Counted from the stretch's first letter, positions 9,571 through 18,103 are shown. The stretch is 20,703 bases of DNA from Prorocentrum cordatum (GCA_963575745.1 CAUYUJ010001449.1:68610-89312); one strand, 5' to 3'. The notes: generated from the letters alone by a model not told the origin. Translations and numbers: made by a program.

Positions 9571-9604
<34 letters not shown>

Positions 9605-9653
9605 ACTGTTGCTGTTGCCGTTGCCGTTGCCGTTGCCGTTGTTGTTGTTGTTG
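9465..9653. repeat. GTT/GCT triplet microsatellite 1
   Basis: Interrupted GTT, GCT and GCC triplets, with CTG-rich, GTT-rich and GCCGTT-rich sub-blocks. The frames give Val, Ala, Cys, Leu or Asn runs. Confidence 0.95.
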
Positions 9654-9702
9654 AACATTATTAATTCTAAAGAATAATTATTGTTGGGCCCCCTGGTGCG
9701 CG
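9654..9702 (+). repeat. Fragment of mosaic repeat family B
   Basis: The sequence after the triplet array, CTAAAGAATAATTATTGTTG followed by a C run and GGTGCGCGC, matches the sequence after the GTT array at 10552-10605. Only about 50 bp is shared before the two diverge. Confidence 0.55.
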
Positions 9703-10496
9703 CCCCCCCCGCCGCGCCTAGGCCGCAGCCACGTTTTCATCATTTTCGTGAGGAAGCCTCAGGTAATTCGAGGTGATCAAGATCCGGTTGTTTTGTTGTA
9801 ATCCGTTTTCCCTTGCAAAAAACACTATAAAATGACATTTCTTGTTCTAATATAATCAAATTTCAAGAATCCCTTGCAAAAAATAAGGTAAAGTGGACAT
9901 TCGCGCGCGCAAGACGAAATCCTTCCAAAAGCTTAGTGTTCGGAGCGATTTTAACATAAAAACATCAAAAAACCAATGGTTTTTCAACAAAAAAATGTCA
10001 AAATCTCATCCCGCGCGCTCTTGCGGATTCGTAGGAAACCCAACACTTTTTAAACATTTCTGTCAAACGGGCTTTTGCGAGCAACTTTTTCGAACTTCTG
10101 CGACAACGGTTGCGCACCTGCCAGGGCCATCATCCCTGTCAAATAATACCATGCGGGACACATTCGTTTTTTCTTCGCGCGCGCACGCCGAAATCTCCAA
10201 AAACCATTGGGTTCTTAAGAATTTTAGCACCGCGCATCATAAAATCACACGACCCCGAATAAGTGACCAAGTTCTGTGGGTGTGTACCCCACGCCAGTGT
10301 AGTAGCCACGGTCGTCCGCACGCCACGAAGTGAAGTGTCCCAACGTCATAGGGCGGGAAGCTGGGTTTGGGTGGTCGCGAAGAGTCGTTTGGATATTTGG
10401 TAGAGCTTGTAATGCCCCCCCACGAAGTGGGGGTATTGCCTGGTGTCGTATGAAAACCCTGGCACTGGGGAGAACACCACGCGTTCGGGTAAAATG

Positions 10497-10497
<1 letters not shown>
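9703..10497. other. AT-rich island with direct repeats, no gene
   Basis: A marked drop in GC compared with the flanks. CCCTTGCAAAAAA recurs at 9810 and 9871 (offset 61 bp), each time followed by a similar TAAA...GACATTTC/GGACATTCG string. A longer unit starting TTCGCGCGCGCA, then CGAAATC and CCAAAA, recurs at 9900 and 10174 (offset about 275 bp). Around 9966 there is an AAAAACCAATGGTTTTT palindrome. A 146-residue plus frame (9893-10333) crosses the repeats and has no motif. Confidence 0.65.
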
Positions 10498-10550
<53 letters not shown>

Positions 10551-10551
10551 G
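10498..10551. repeat. Perfect (GTT)n microsatellite 2
   Basis: About 18 uninterrupted GTT units. The left flank TAAAATGATTGTTG resembles the left flank of microsatellite 3 (TAAAACGATTGTTG near 11531). Confidence 0.97.
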
Positions 10552-10955
10552 AATTCTCACTCCTGAAGAATAATTGTTGTTGATCCCCCCCCCACCGGTG
10601 CATACTGTTTTTTCTCAATCAGAGTGTGCCCCTCGACGCTCGCACCCTGGTTTTTGACAGGGAAAGTCTTCCTGCTCAAACTGGCCCCCTGGCCCCCGGG
10701 TTACAACAACAACGGCTCCCGCCTGAGACGTCCTTACAATTTAGGCAGGACCCCCGCTCCCGCCCGAGACTTCCTCGCATTTTATTTAGGAATCGCGCTC
10801 TCGATGGGGACTTCCTTACAATTTATTCAGGAATCGCTCTCTCGGAGCTCTGGAGTCGCGCTCTCGCTGAAGATTTGCTTGCAACTTACTGAAGAAGAGC
10901 CTTGCGTTGGAATTTCCTGCAATTTGCTCAAGCGCCGCGCTCCCGACACCCATGC
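10552..10955 (+). repeat. Mosaic repeat family B, copy 1
   Basis: Collinear with 19680-20045. Shared blocks in order are CTGAA..AATTATTGTTG, a C-rich run, GTGCA.A.TGT.TTTT, GCACC, GCTCA.ACTG, TGGCC.CC..GTTAC, GGCTCCCGCCT.AGAC and then 4-5 degenerate units of about 43 bp built on ACTTCCTTACAATTTATTCA, GGAATCGCGCTCTCG. Open frames across it have no motif. Confidence 0.75.
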
Positions 10956-10968
10956 ACCCAGGAGTCGC

Positions 10969-11211
10969 GCCCGTTGTGGCCCCATGTGCGTACCCTTCGT
11001 GGCCCCGCTGTCGCCATTTGTGTCCCCCTCATTGTCCTACGTGGCCCAATTGCTACCCTCAGTGGCCCCATAGTTGCCTTCTGTGGCCCCCCATTATCTG
11101 CACTTCGTGGCCCCCGCTCGTTCGCACTCTTCGTGGCCCATACGCATTCCCTTCGTGTCCCCGCTGTCGCCCTTCGTGGCCTACTTCGTGCCCTTCGTGG
11201 CCCTGCTGTCG
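10969..11211. repeat. ~24-bp minisatellite (CCCTTCGTGGCCCCGCTGTCGCC-like)
   Basis: About ten diverged units with the core TTCGTGGCCCC. In one frame they read PFVAPLSP-type octapeptides. Units vary in length. Confidence 0.85.
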
Positions 11212-11228
11212 TTCTCTCTCGCTCTCGC

Positions 11229-11289
11229 TTTCGCTCGTCGTCGCCGTCGTCGCCGTCGTCTTCGACGTCGTCGCCGTCGTCGTCGTCGT
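11229..11289. repeat. (CGT)n microsatellite
   Basis: CGT, CGC and GTC triplets, lightly interrupted. Confidence 0.9.
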
Positions 11290-11538
11290 GGTCGGTCCCC
11301 TGTCCGTCCCTCTTGGGGTCGGGTCGACGGTCCGCGGCCGCCCCGCCGATCAGCGCTGCCGCTGGCCAGGCCGACGGTCCGCCGCCGCCCCGCCGCTTGC
11401 CTGGGCCCGGCCTGCAGGGAAGAAAGGTATATCCCCCAAAAGGGGTTCGATCGGAGACGAAGAGGGCGGGTATCGACGGTTTGGGAAATACGCGTCATTG
11501 GACACTCGAGCACATAAGAGCGAACAGTCTTAAAACGA
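11290..11538. other. No gene recognised
   Basis: Very GC-rich, with CCGCCG and GGCCG repeats that make antisense and sense frames look long. No motif. Confidence 0.4.
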
Positions 11539-11575
11539 TTGTTGGTGTTGTTGTTGCTGTTGCTGTTGCTGCTGC

Positions 11576-11644
<69 letters not shown>

Positions 11645-11725
11645 GGTTGTGGTTGTGGTTGTGGTTGTTGTGGTTGTTGTTGTTGCTGTTGTTGTTGTTG
11701 CTGCTGCTGTTGTTGTTGTTGCTGG

Positions 11726-11786
<61 letters not shown>

Positions 11787-11809
11787 GCGCTGCTGTTGTT
11801 GTGGTGGTG
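11539..11809. repeat. GTT/GCT triplet microsatellite 3
   Basis: Interrupted GTT, GCT and GTG triplets. It starts about 1.04 kb after microsatellite 2, which itself starts about 1.03 kb after microsatellite 1. Confidence 0.95.
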
Positions 11810-11811
11810 AT

Positions 11812-11852
11812 GTTTGTTTGTTTGTTTGTTTGTTTGTTTGTTTGCTTGCTTG
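11812..11852. repeat. (GTTT)n tetranucleotide microsatellite
   Basis: About eight GTTT units and two GCTT units, continuing directly from the triplet array. Confidence 0.95.
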
Positions 11853-11869
11853 TTTTTATCGTTCTTTTC

Positions 11870-11990
11870 CATCAGGGTGTTTTCCTTCGATTTCGGCCTC
11901 CAGGGCCCGTCATCGGGCTGCAGTGCCTGGAAATTTGGATCTGAACGAGAAGCCACACCCACTGGGGAAGGGGTCGGGACTTGTGGGGCC
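11870..11990 (+). repeat. Dispersed repeat family A, related copy 5
   Basis: CTCCAGGGCCCGTCATCGG, then GGATCTGAACGAG, then GGGGAAGGGGTCGGGACTT. The reverse complement of 13150-13262 carries the same three blocks in the same order. Confidence 0.7.
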
Positions 11991-12563
11991 GTGGGTGTCA
12001 GGGGAGACAGAAGCGGCAGCGAGCAGCGAGCTGGCGGGGGAAGGGAACTCTGGATCGGGTTCTGGTCGCGCAGGAGGGGTCCGGCAAACCTGGGGCAAAC
12101 GGAGTGACGAACGCTGCGTACCAGAGACGTTACGTGACGCACGAGTGTCTATCTCGTGAATGCCAATCAATTTCTTGGGTATTCGCTGCTGCTGCTCCCG
12201 ATGCGTCCGACGGCGGCAGATAGCCAGAGTTGGTCAGCAGCTGCTTCGACGCGCAAGTCTGGTGTGCACGGATCGGCATGTGGTGCAGTCCTCCACGCCG
12301 ACAGCTTCCGCACAGATCAGATCAGGGATCTTCCCCCCCTCGTCCTTCTTTCCCCATTGGTCACCCGCGGGGGCGCGAAGGCAGTCGCGCTTCGCACGTC
12401 GCGCTCTGGGCCAAAGCGGCCACCCTCCTCCGGGGAGGGCGCGAGGGCGCGCAGATGACCGTTTGCCTCGCGCACCGCGGGGCGCGGGGGCGCGAAGCTG
12501 GGGGTGACCTGTGCAGCCGGAGCGAGGTATAGAGATCGAGGTCGGTCCGGGGAGGGTGCCCGG
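11991..12563. other. No gene recognised; possible upstream region of the PPR-type gene
   Basis: GC-rich DNA without tandem repeats. Several overlapping frames are open on both strands, as expected at this GC. A plus frame in the phase of the ATG at 12564 is open from 12504. I find no TATA-like or other promoter element; dinoflagellate promoters are not predictable by eye. Confidence 0.35.
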
Positions 12564-12916
12564 ATGTCTTCGTCGCTGCTGGCCGCCAGAGGTGCGGGCA
12601 ATACTTATATCCACATCCAGTGCGTCTTGGATTCTTGGGCTCTCTTCCCCAGAAACCGTAGACGCACTGGATATGGATCAACATCTGGCCCCAAGAGGCT
12701 TGATTTTATCCATATCCAGTGCGCCTCGGCGTTGCGGCACCTCTTCCCAAAAAGTCCACGACGCTCTGGATATGGATATAAGTATTGCCCGCAAGAGGGT
12801 CTCGCGCTCTTCAGAGATGCTTCTCTGCCCTGGGCTCGACTGGAGCGCGAGCCCCTCGGACCCCGCGCTCCCCGGGCAGCTCCGGGCCCCTCGCGCCGAG
12901 CCCGCTCTTTCTCGCG
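12564..12916 (+). CDS. Possible first two exons of a split PPR gene (presequence-like)
   Basis: Proposed exon 1 is 12564-12591 (MSSSLLAAR plus one base) and exon 2 is 12798-12916. Removing 12592-12797 as a GT-AG intron joins them in frame and reads SLLAARGSRALQRCFSALG, then Thr, Gly, Ala, Arg, Ala, Pro and a Pro/Ser-rich stretch. The first 29 residues are rich in Ser, Ala, Leu and Arg and have no acidic residue, as mitochondrial or similar organelle presequences do. Without the intron removed the frame ends differently and reads into the inverted repeats. A GT donor at 12917 ends exon 2 in phase 0, and the PPR exon at 13671 begins in phase 0. An organelle presequence would suit a PPR protein. 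All of this is inference from phase and composition; a chance open frame in GC-rich DNA is the main alternative. Confidence 0.35.
12593..12793. mobile_element. 201-bp MITE/introner-like element with TIRs and target duplication
   Basis: The ends are inverted repeats: 12593-12630 and 12756-12793 match at 35 of 38 positions by eye, and the first 20 (TGCGGGCAATACTTATATCC) match exactly. AGAGG flanks both sides directly (12588-12592 and 12794-12798), as a 5-bp target duplication would. Inside are two direct, diverged copies of a ~70-bp hairpin: arms 12609-12626 with 12661-12678, and 12708-12725 with 12760-12777 (core ATCCATATCCAGTGCG). GT at 12592-12593 and AG at 12796-12797 would splice out 206 bases and leave a single AGAGG. 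There is no coding capacity, so a transposase would have to act in trans. Confidence 0.8.
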
Positions 12917-13149
12917 GTGCTGCCGTGAGGCGAGCGGCCGGGCCTTCGAGGGGCTCCCTGGGCATCTGCCGGCGTGTGACTTCTTCGATGCTCGGCCCCA
13001 GAGGTCCCGATGCAGGAGGGAAAGAACGCAGACACAGGTAATCGTCGATTCCCCAGGAGAGGGGGGAAAAAAGATGGGAAGCGGGGGGGAAGGCAGAAAC
13101 CCAGCAGACGTAGGGAGATATGGGGGATCCTGTTATTTGTGTCCGTTTA

Positions 13150-13262
13150 CTGGTGTGTCCCAGGGCCCCTTCACCGATCCCTTCCCCGGGGCCGGCTTTT
13201 TTCCGCCTCGGATCCGTGCCTGGTGGCCCCCGGGGCCGACGACGGGCCCTGGAGGCTAGAGT
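13150..13262 (-). repeat. Dispersed repeat family A, related copy 6 (reverse)
   Basis: Reverse complement shows TCCAGGGCCCGTCGTCGG, GGATCCGA and GGGGAAGGGATCGG in the order seen at 11870-11990. It lies in the proposed second intron of the PPR-type gene. Confidence 0.65.
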
Positions 13263-13347
13263 CCACCGTCCCGGCGGGAGGCGGTGTGCACGCCGCAGTG
13301 CGGCGGCGGCACGGCCCGCCGTGAGGGGCGGGGCCAGTGAGGCTCGG

Positions 13348-13541
13348 TGGAGGAGGAGGAGGAGGAGGAGGAGGAGGAGGAGGAGGAGGAGGAGGAGGAG
13401 GAGGAGGAGGAGGAGGAGGAGACGAGGAGGAGGAGGAGGAGGAGGAGGAGGAGAGGAGGAGGAGGAGGAGGACGAGGAGGAGGAGGAGGAGAGGAGGAGG
13501 AGGAGGAGGAGGTAGGAGGAGGAGGAGGAGGAGGGGGAGGG
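13348..13541. repeat. (GGA)n microsatellite
   Basis: GGA triplets with a few GAC and GAGA interruptions. It produces Glu, Gly and Arg runs (and Pro, Ser, Leu on the minus strand) that join unrelated flanks into a false 490-residue minus frame. Confidence 0.97.
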
Positions 13542-13670
13542 AAGACGCGAGTTTTCTTCATGAGATCGCGAGGGAGCTGGGTCGCAGAGGAAGGCAGAGC
13601 CCCCCGGTGCTCGGCATCTGGCTGCGACCGCGGCCGCCCCGCGGCGCGGGGAGGGGGCCGGCGCACCCAG

Positions 13671-13764
13671 GAGCTCATCGAGGGGCTGGTGCGGGATCGG
13701 CGCCTCCAGGCCGCCTTCGACACCTTCCAGCGGATGCGTGCGCCCGGGGCTGCGAAAGAGAGGT
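13671..13764 (+). CDS. PPR exon
   Basis: Phase 0 from 13671 reads ELIEGLVRDRRLQAAFDTF, then QRMRAPGAAK. This is a clear pentatricopeptide repeat: helix A LI.GL...RR, helix B AAFDTFQRM. The acceptor is GCGCACCCAG, ending at 13670. The phase matches the end of proposed exon 2 (12916). Two donors are possible: GT at 13763, or GC at 13765, which would keep phase with the exon at 18895. PPR proteins bind single RNA sites in mitochondria or plastids and act in processing or editing. The protein family is fairly sure; the exact 3' border is not. Confidence 0.6.
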
Positions 13765-13939
13765 GCGGGCAGGGGGTCGGAGGCGACCCCTGGCACCCTC
13801 TCCCTCTCTTTGTGGAGCAAGGTCGCTGCCAGATGTTTTGGCAGTTTTTTTGGAGGGGGGGGGGGGTAGATTATTTTGAATTTTAAGACGTTTGTTTTGT
13901 TTTGTCTCTCTTGTTTTGATTCTGGATTGCTTGGAGGCT

Positions 13940-14040
13940 TTTTTTTTGGTGGGGCGGGGGAGGATTCGTTTTTAAACGTCGGTTTCCGGGGGCCCTCGCC
14001 GGCCCTGGAGACCGTCGAGACACGGTCCGAGGTGAGAAAC
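13940..14040 (+). repeat. Dispersed repeat family A, related copy 7 (weak)
   Basis: T-rich start then GGGGGCCCTCGCCGGCCCTGG, about the block found at 6565 and 11900, with weaker similarity afterwards. Confidence 0.4.
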
Positions 14041-15400
14041 ATCGGTCCCAGAGAAGGCGTCGAGAACTGGGGAGCCGCGCTGCGAACACGAGGCACGGCG
14101 TCGGATGTCTGGGACGATGTACAGTCGGCCCAGATTAGTAGGTCGACCATGCCAAATCAAGGGTAGCCTCGTGTCCTGTGTCTCGCTATCCATGCTTCCT
14201 ACATTCCTGTGGCAATGTGGCCCTCGGAAGGGTCTTGAGAAGCCCAGGGACGGCCGTTGCACGCAGTCGCTGGGGAGCCTCGCCGAAGACAGGGGCCATC
14301 GGCACCCCTGTATACAGCAGGGCCGCGGTTTGGGATCGGGGTTGGTTCGGGGAGGCCGCCCTGATGTTCTTCGCGTGTGTTGGATGTTGGTGGCGCAGCT
14401 CGCTTCAACGGCATCCCCATTCTAGCTCTCTCCGCTAGCGCAGACGACCCCTGCCTCGCCGCCGACGGGCAACAAAAACGTTCGTTGGATGCTCTTGTGC
14501 ATTCTGGGGAGGGGACCCTTGGGATGCTCTGTGCGTTTTGGCCGGCGGAGGGTCTCGTGTTCTTGAGGGGGGTTCGTCTGGCCCGAGGCTGGCTGTACAC
14601 ACGTGTGCCGCTATCCCCTTCTGGGCGCTTCACCCCTCCAGGGAGATGCCTGGCCCTCTTCACCATGGCGGGCACGTGAAACATTTTTAGGACATGTTTG
14701 ACAATTTTTAAACATATTTTTATCTCAATGACAGGATTGTTAGAGTGTCCATTGTCATGGCATCCATACACATGTGGAGGATGTGTTTGTCGAAGAAGAA
14801 GCAACGCCATAAACGTACACTTTTGGCGCTCCGCGCGGATTTCTTGGATACGCGCCTGGGCCCCCCTCCCTGGCGCGTTGACAGTTTATGCTTATGTCGT
14901 TTTTTCTCCCTCCGCCCTGGGCTAGCGACCGCAAGGTTCTCACCACCACTGACCCCTCGTCTGTTCCCGAGGCGGTGGTGGTGGTGGTGGTGGTGGTATC
15001 ACTCTGCTGTCTCCTGAAATCCAGGGGAACAGGAGCGAGTGCAGAAGCAAGGGCAGGTGGACGAGAGCGCAGCGGCATGGATAGTATCGGGGAGGCAGCG
15101 TGCGCATGTAGGAGCAACAGGCGAGGAAATGGAGGAAGAGGGCGGCGATGCTTTGAGCTTTGCCTGTAGCTTTCACGACATAAGATTTTTGGTCGCAGAG
15201 GGGCACAGGCATGGCCTCCTCTTTCCCCTCCGCCTACACCTCCCCTTTCAACATCCCCTCCCCCCACGGGACGCACCATCCCCCTCCTCCTTCCACTCTC
15301 CCTCTGCTCCTCTCCTTGCCCTCTCCTGCCCCAAAACCACCAAGAACCTACAATTGCCCTAACACGCACATCGCCCTCGTTATTGTCCTCCTCCTTTTCC
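14041..15400. other. Proposed intron DNA, no gene recognised
   Basis: Mixed sequence with short open frames on both strands, none with a motif. An AT-rich patch lies at about 14680-14760. A (GGT)n run lies at 14973-14998. A strongly pyrimidine-rich stretch (about 15220-15400) leads into the lectin-type pseudogene and could be the 3' end of an intron. Confidence 0.45.
14973..14998. repeat. (GGT)n microsatellite
   Basis: About eight GGT units. Confidence 0.95.
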
Positions 15401-15404
15401 GTGT

Positions 15405-16097
15405 GCGGCTTATGCTGGGGAGTACGAGGTGTGGTACCAGGGGGGGTGGCGCAGTACTAATATGATAATCTCGTGCGATTGCACCGCGACCCAGCCCTGA
15501 ATCTTTGCGGACAGCCTTCGCTTTACCGGCGTGTCGTCTCAGTGCCCCGGCCTCGGTTCTTCTCACTTCAGCATTTTGAATACTCACGGGGCTGGCAAGT
15601 ACGAGTGTTTGTATCAGAGTGGCACTACCATCTCAGGCTATCATTACGCAAGTTGGAACGCATTCTGGGGGACGATGGAGCACCGTCTGATAAGCCGCGA
15701 CTCTTCTTGTAACCCTTCAACGGTCGACTGCACTGGGCGCAATTACGACAGCCAGGTCGCATACTGCCAGTCGCAGGGCCTGTCCATCGCCTGTATCCAC
15801 AACGATGCCAACAACAACGTGATCTTTTGTTTGCTCCAATCTCAAGGGTGCAATGCGTACAGCGGCGCTGAGTCAAACGGAGCTGGCACCTGGTCGTGGA
15901 GGGACGGCACGCCGTGGAACTACGTCGGCCCGCTGGACGATGGGATCGCTGGCTGGAGCGAGACAAGGATCGCGTACCTGAGTCGCGGATGGTGGCACGA
16001 TTGGTAAACGGGCAATTCCATTCAGGGAATGGTGTGCCAGGGCGTCTCGTCGACGCCAAGCCCGACGCCCTACCCAACCCCCTACCCTACGCCCTAT

Positions 16098-16130
<33 letters not shown>

Positions 16131-16535
16131 CACCCGACGCCCTACCCTACGCCGTACCCAACGCCCTAATCCAACACCCTACCCGACGTCCTTCCCGACG
16201 GCCTACCCGACGGCTTTTCCGACGCCGTTCCCGACGCCCAGCCCGACGTACCCTCTGGGATGGCCGGCGCCAAATCCGACGTTTCCTCCTGGAGTTTCCA
16301 TGTCGACTTGCGATCCCCACTTGGCAAACGTGTTTGGTCAACGATTTTTTACCTGATGAAGCCAGGCAACCACGTCCTGATCAGCATACCTCGCGGAAGG
16401 CACGATAACGTAATGCTTCTTGTAGAGACCGAGGCGCGCCAGTTGAGTGGACCATGCGCAGACATGTATTTCCAGGACTTGAACGTCACGGGGTCGTGGG
16501 TGGAGGAGAAACACGCGGGTGGTCTCTGTTTTTAA
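15405..16535 (+). pseudogene. C-type lectin domain, Pro-Thr linker and CDPHL-domain protein, broken
   Basis: A secreted or surface-type protein is readable in order: an N-terminal Cys/Trp-rich part (EYEVWYQGGWRST near 15420; ECLYQSG near 15603), a C-type lectin domain at about 15720-16035 (YCQSQGLSIACIHNDANN, GTWSWRDGTPWNY, ETR, GWWHDW, MVCQG), a [10 protein letters not shown]-type linker at 16056-16270, and a domain opening STCDPHLANVFGQRF and continuing KPGNHVLISIPRG...CADMYFQDL to TAA at 16533-16535. I recall CDPHL..GQRF domains from dinoflagellate proteins and suspect a vWD relation. Breaks: TGA 15498-15500, TAA 16005-16007, a +1 shift near 16167 and a -1 shift in a T run at 16345-16350. 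The two shifts cancel, so assembly indels could explain part. The WxDG sugar-site pattern is only partly kept. No signal peptide is visible. Confidence 0.7.
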
Positions 16536-16909
16536 GCTCAAGGCGTTCACAATTAGAATCCGCAGTGGCTAAATTCTGGGAAGGTTCAAATCAAGGTTGC
16601 CCATTGGCAAACGCAAAAGTGCACCATGCATCTAAATTTCTTTGTCAAGCACTTTGGGCATGCTGGCTTCGCTCGCAGTGAGAGGGCTGCTTGGAGCAGA
16701 CGATTACCAGGAAACCATGACGCCTTCGGAGGAGTGCGTCCACCGCACTTCTCTTCTGTAGGTGGCAGCCCTGGATGAGAGTTCGGTTGCAGAGGCAAGC
16801 TTCGCATTACCCCATGCGGCCCACATAGACCCACATTATTTGATGATGACGTCTTGCTCTGAAGCGAGCGTCTGTCTGCGGAAAAAAGACCGCCTCATAA
16901 TGCGCCATC
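16536..16909. other. No gene recognised
   Basis: Moderate GC, no tandem repeats. One short frame (about 16680-16760) ends in TAG and has no motif. Confidence 0.4.
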
Positions 16910-17144
16910 ATGTCCCGAAGAGGCGCCGAGGAGAGGAATAAGAGGCGCAAGTACCATATGCTCAGCCTCACGCCCTTTGTGCTCTCGCACCTTGGTCGCA
17001 TGGGCGGGCATGCCAGGGCATGGTGAAAGCCTTCGCCACTGGTCTTTCGTTGCGCGAGCGGTCGGCCGCCATCGACGCGTTGCCACCGCGCTCCAGCGCG
17101 GCAGCGTGGCCCTCTTGGCCGCGCCTGCGCCCCTCATCCTCTAG
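16910..17144 (+). pseudogene. Retroelement C-terminus-like coding relic
   Basis: From ATG 16910 one frame reads RRKYHMLSLTPFVLSHLGRM followed by a Gly/His/Ala stretch to TGA at about 17024. The next frame continues VKAFATGLSLRERSAAIDAL (17023-17082), and the third gives RVATALQRGSVALLAAPAP to TAG at 17142-17144. The three pieces abut and each has helical, protein-like composition, so they look like one gene piece with two frameshifts. The style (basic lead-in, PF.LSHLG, then L...R..A, ALQRG) recalls the C-terminal tails of dinoflagellate retroelement polyproteins, but I cannot name the family. Confidence 0.35.
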
Positions 17145-17291
17145 TTTCCCTCGCCCTCCCCCTCCTAGTTCCCCTCGCCCTCCCCCCCCTCCTAGTTCCC
17201 CTCCCCTCTCCCCTCGCCCTCCTAGTTCCCCTCCCCCTCATCCTCCCCCTCCCCCCCTCCCCCGCCTAGTTCCCCTCGCCCTCCCCCCCCC
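17145..17291. repeat. C-rich minisatellite (CTAGTTCCCCTCGCCCTCC-like)
   Basis: Five units of about 24-40 bp, each starting CTAGTTCCCCT, with variable CCCT/CCCC filling. Confidence 0.85.
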
Positions 17292-17882
17292 CCGCTTCGT
17301 TTCGTGTGTGACTTCTCACCGAGCTCGGTCGACCGTGCGCGCGCCCGCCCGGGCGACGGGGGCCACTCTGGTGCACGGGAGGGCGCCCGGGTGCCGATTT
17401 CCTTTCCAGCCCGGGCGCCCCGCGCAGAAAGGTCGGACAGCCCGGGAGGCCGTTATTTTTCCCCCGTATCCTAAGATGGGGTTCTTGTTATTTCTTGGAC
17501 GCCGCCGACTTCTCCTCCTTCTTCTGCTCCTTCTCCTCCCCATGTCCTCCTCCTACCCGGACTTACTCATACACAGGCTGACTCACGCTCAGACGAAGGC
17601 CGGTATTTTTGCATGCTTGTTATTCTGCCTCGCTTTCGCCTCGTCTAGTGTGGCTGCGATCGGTCGTTCTTGCGCCTTCGCGCTTCCCGCCTCCCTCTGG
17701 TTTTGTGGCGTTGGGCTGCCTGTATTCTCAGGGCTTGGCCTCCCTTGAAGGTGCTCCGTGGCTCCTCTGCTCGGCCCCGAAGGGTGCGCGACAGTGGCAG
17801 GCAATGTGGACGGGCGTTTCTCGCGCGTCTGCCCCAGTGGACACCCTTTCTAAGGTTGTACAGGTGCTGGGGCTGCGGCAGC
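17292..17882. other. No gene recognised
   Basis: GC-rich with a TCC/TCT-rich patch at 17500-17560. A 242-residue plus frame (17020-17748) runs through the minisatellite and shows no domain. Confidence 0.4.
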
Positions 17883-17883
17883 G

Positions 17884-17940
<57 letters not shown>

Positions 17941-18103
17941 GGATGATGATGATGATCATGATGATGATGATGATGATGATGAGGATGATGATGATGATGA
18001 TGATGATGAGGATGATGATGATGAGGATGATGATGATGACGAGGACGATGATGAGGATGAGGATGAGGATGAGGATGATGATGATGATGATGCTGATGCT
18101 GAT
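17883..18103. repeat. (GAT)n microsatellite
   Basis: GAT triplets with GAG and GAC interruptions towards the right, running into an assembly gap. Confidence 0.97.

Noticed and set aside
10497-10551. Possible CRISPR or other spaced repeat array in the tandem regions
   Set aside because: Repeats are microsatellites or contiguous minisatellites without constant repeats and unique spacers, and the genome is eukaryotic.
12678-14150. 490-residue minus-strand frame
   Set aside because: It reads across the MITE/introner-like element, repeat family A and the GGA array. The middle is Ser/Pro/Leu runs from the microsatellite, and the PPR signal is on the plus strand.
14377-14679. 100-residue plus frame as a gene
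   Set aside because: Composition is protein-like but I recognise no motif and it lies in a proposed intron. Overlapping minus frames are of similar length.
15005-15026. GT-AG mini-intron as explanation for the TAA at 16005 in the lectin gene
   Set aside because: GTAAAC...TTCAG around 16003-16027 would be an intron of about 22-24 bases, shorter than any intron I would accept. Coordinates here are nominal; the site discussed is 16003-16027.
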